A DNA stretch of 64,000 nt from assembly GCF_000014285.2 (NCBI RefSeq), contig NC_008343.2, forward strand, positions 1,948,501-2,012,500, written 5' to 3'. Below are positions 63,297-64,000 of the stretch, piece after piece. The notes beneath the pieces were generated by a model. That model had not been told where the DNA came from, ran no database searches, and saw only the letters and a list, made by a program, of their open reading frames with translations. Every line of letters begins with the position of its first letter. Position 1 is the stretch's first letter. The DNA comes from Granulibacter bethesdensis CGDNIH1 (GTDB lineage Bacteria; Pseudomonadota; Alphaproteobacteria; Acetobacterales; Acetobacteraceae). A program made the translations under genes and the position numbers.

Positions 63297-63779
63297 ATGG
63301 ACACAACCCACGAAGCAACCAAAAGCGTGAATAATACACACGACAGCGAAATTCTGCGCGACCTGCACAGCGCCGTCATCGATCTGGTTGACGAGATGAA
63401 CCGCCCCCGCCGCGATGACCGGCTGATCGAGGAGGCGGGCATCGCGCTCGACCGGGCGCTGTTCCCCCTGCTTGGGCGGATCTGGCGATATGGACCGATT
63501 GGGGTCGTCGACCTGGCGGATCGCACCGGTCGGGATCATACGACGGTCAGCCGTCAGATGGCGAAACTGGAGGATCTGGGCCTTGTCGAACGCCGACCAT
63601 CGGCGACGGACAAGCGTGTGCGTGAGGCGATAGTCAGCGCCAAGGGGCTCGACATGATCGTTGCGCTGAATGCGGCGCGCGAACGGCTCGCCAATCGCAT
63701 CTTGGCGTCTTGGACGGATGCGGAATTGGACGAACTGCGCAAGCTGCTCCGCCGCTTTGCCGACGATCTCATGCGCTAA
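63297..63779 (+). CDS. MarR family transcriptional regulator
   Basis: A 160-residue MarR-type repressor with a winged HTH in the second half: FPLLGRIWRYGPIGVVDLADRTGRDHTTVSRQMAKLEDLGLVERRPSATDKRVREAIVSAKG (helices plus D-x-R wing) and a C-terminal dimer helix WTDAELDELRKLLRRFADDLMR. The ATG at 63297 lies right after operator 2 without a ribosome-binding site; a GTG at 63327 is another option. It most likely represses itself and the divergent monooxygenase-esterase operon, with an aromatic compound as inducer. Confidence 0.9.
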   Translation: MDTTHEATKSVNNTHDSEILRDLHSAVIDLVDEMNRPRRDDRLIEEAGIALDRALFPLLGRIWRYGPIGVVDLADRTGRDHTTVSRQMAKLEDLGLVERRPSATDKRVREAIVSAKGLDMIVALNAARERLANRILASWTDAELDELRKLLRRFADDLMR

Positions 63780-64000
63780 TGGTCGGCTGAACCTGGATGT
63801 CGCATGGCGAATGGTGAGTTCCGGCGTAAGGCGGCGCTTCCGCCGCACGTCCAGAAGCGCTGCTCAGGTAATCCGGTTCTTTGTTGGCATAGTGACGGCT
63901 GTTGTCCTTCAATACTCGCTATCGATCGGCGAGTGACCTAGACTAGGACGTATCCCAGTTCGCAGGGCTGGCCGCAGTGAATGACGGGTTCTGGATTGAG
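63780..64000. other. right-end region without a recognised gene
   Basis: The last 221 bases have no frame I can assign and no clear stem-loop. The next gene probably begins beyond the window. Confidence 0.4.

Larger units (their letters stand above)
63218..63297. repeat. 40-bp tandem duplication with two operators
   Basis: Two identical 40-bp copies (63218-63257 and 63258-63297) lie head to tail between the divergent monooxygenase and MarR genes. Each copy holds a perfect palindrome (ATGTGCA-ATA-TGCACAT) and the ribosome-binding site GGAGAGGG used by the monooxygenase. The MarR ATG uses the last base of copy 2. Confidence 0.95.

Overview
The window looks like a chromosomal segment of an acetic-acid-bacterium type alphaproteobacterium (Acetobacteraceae; Granulibacter- or Gluconacetobacter-like). 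This is inferred from the gene families and their arrangement: NDUFA12 next to an MCE protein and DUF2155, a complete gsp type II secretion locus, and a urea-carboxylase-type guanidine operon. It carries about 18 kb of accessory DNA on the right whose proteins read like sphingomonad genes. No tRNA, rRNA or CRISPR array was seen.

Region 1 (1-12 kb) is housekeeping. It holds trehalose synthesis (otsB, partial otsA), a DUF2155 protein, a small hypothetical protein, an MlaD-type lipid-transport protein, the complex I accessory subunit NDUFA12, a degenerate class II ribonucleotide-reductase-like protein with a TSCPD domain, a RidA-like protein, a FemAB/GNAT-like protein, a porin, an exo/endonuclease-family protein, an SDR and a PPK2 polyphosphate kinase.

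Region 2 (12-22 kb) is one long minus-strand operon: ABC transporter (binding protein, permease, ATPase), two DUF1989 proteins, a biotin-dependent carboxylase and allophanate hydrolase. It starts behind a guanidine-I (ykkC) riboswitch and a good sigma-54 promoter match. Together these describe guanidine uptake and conversion through carboxyguanidine and allophanate to ammonia, probably under both nitrogen and guanidine control.

Region 3 (22-31 kb) holds clpA, a glycosyltransferase, a heparinase II/III-like protein, rsmB and an ArnT-like GT39 membrane glycosyltransferase.

Region 4 (31-45.4 kb) is a type II secretion locus: gspE-F-H-I-J-L-M and an N/C-like gene, each overlapping the next, then a PI-PLC-like exported protein (likely cargo), gspD, gspK (apparently starting at CTG) and gspG on the opposite strand. 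Next to gspG lie a lytic-transglycosylase-like gene and a gene with the architecture of a prokaryotic ionotropic glutamate receptor.

Region 5 (about 46-64 kb) is accessory. It is built from regulator/enzyme modules, mostly divergent: SDR/LysR, methyltransferase/Rrf2, NmrA plus epoxide hydrolase/TetR, SDR/HTH, and flavin monooxygenase plus esterase/MarR. Several have palindromic operators between the two genes. It also has an IS256-family element with an 8-bp target duplication, an IS110 transposase remnant, a broken NIPSNAP gene and two paralogous HSL-type esterases. The right end of this region lies outside the window.
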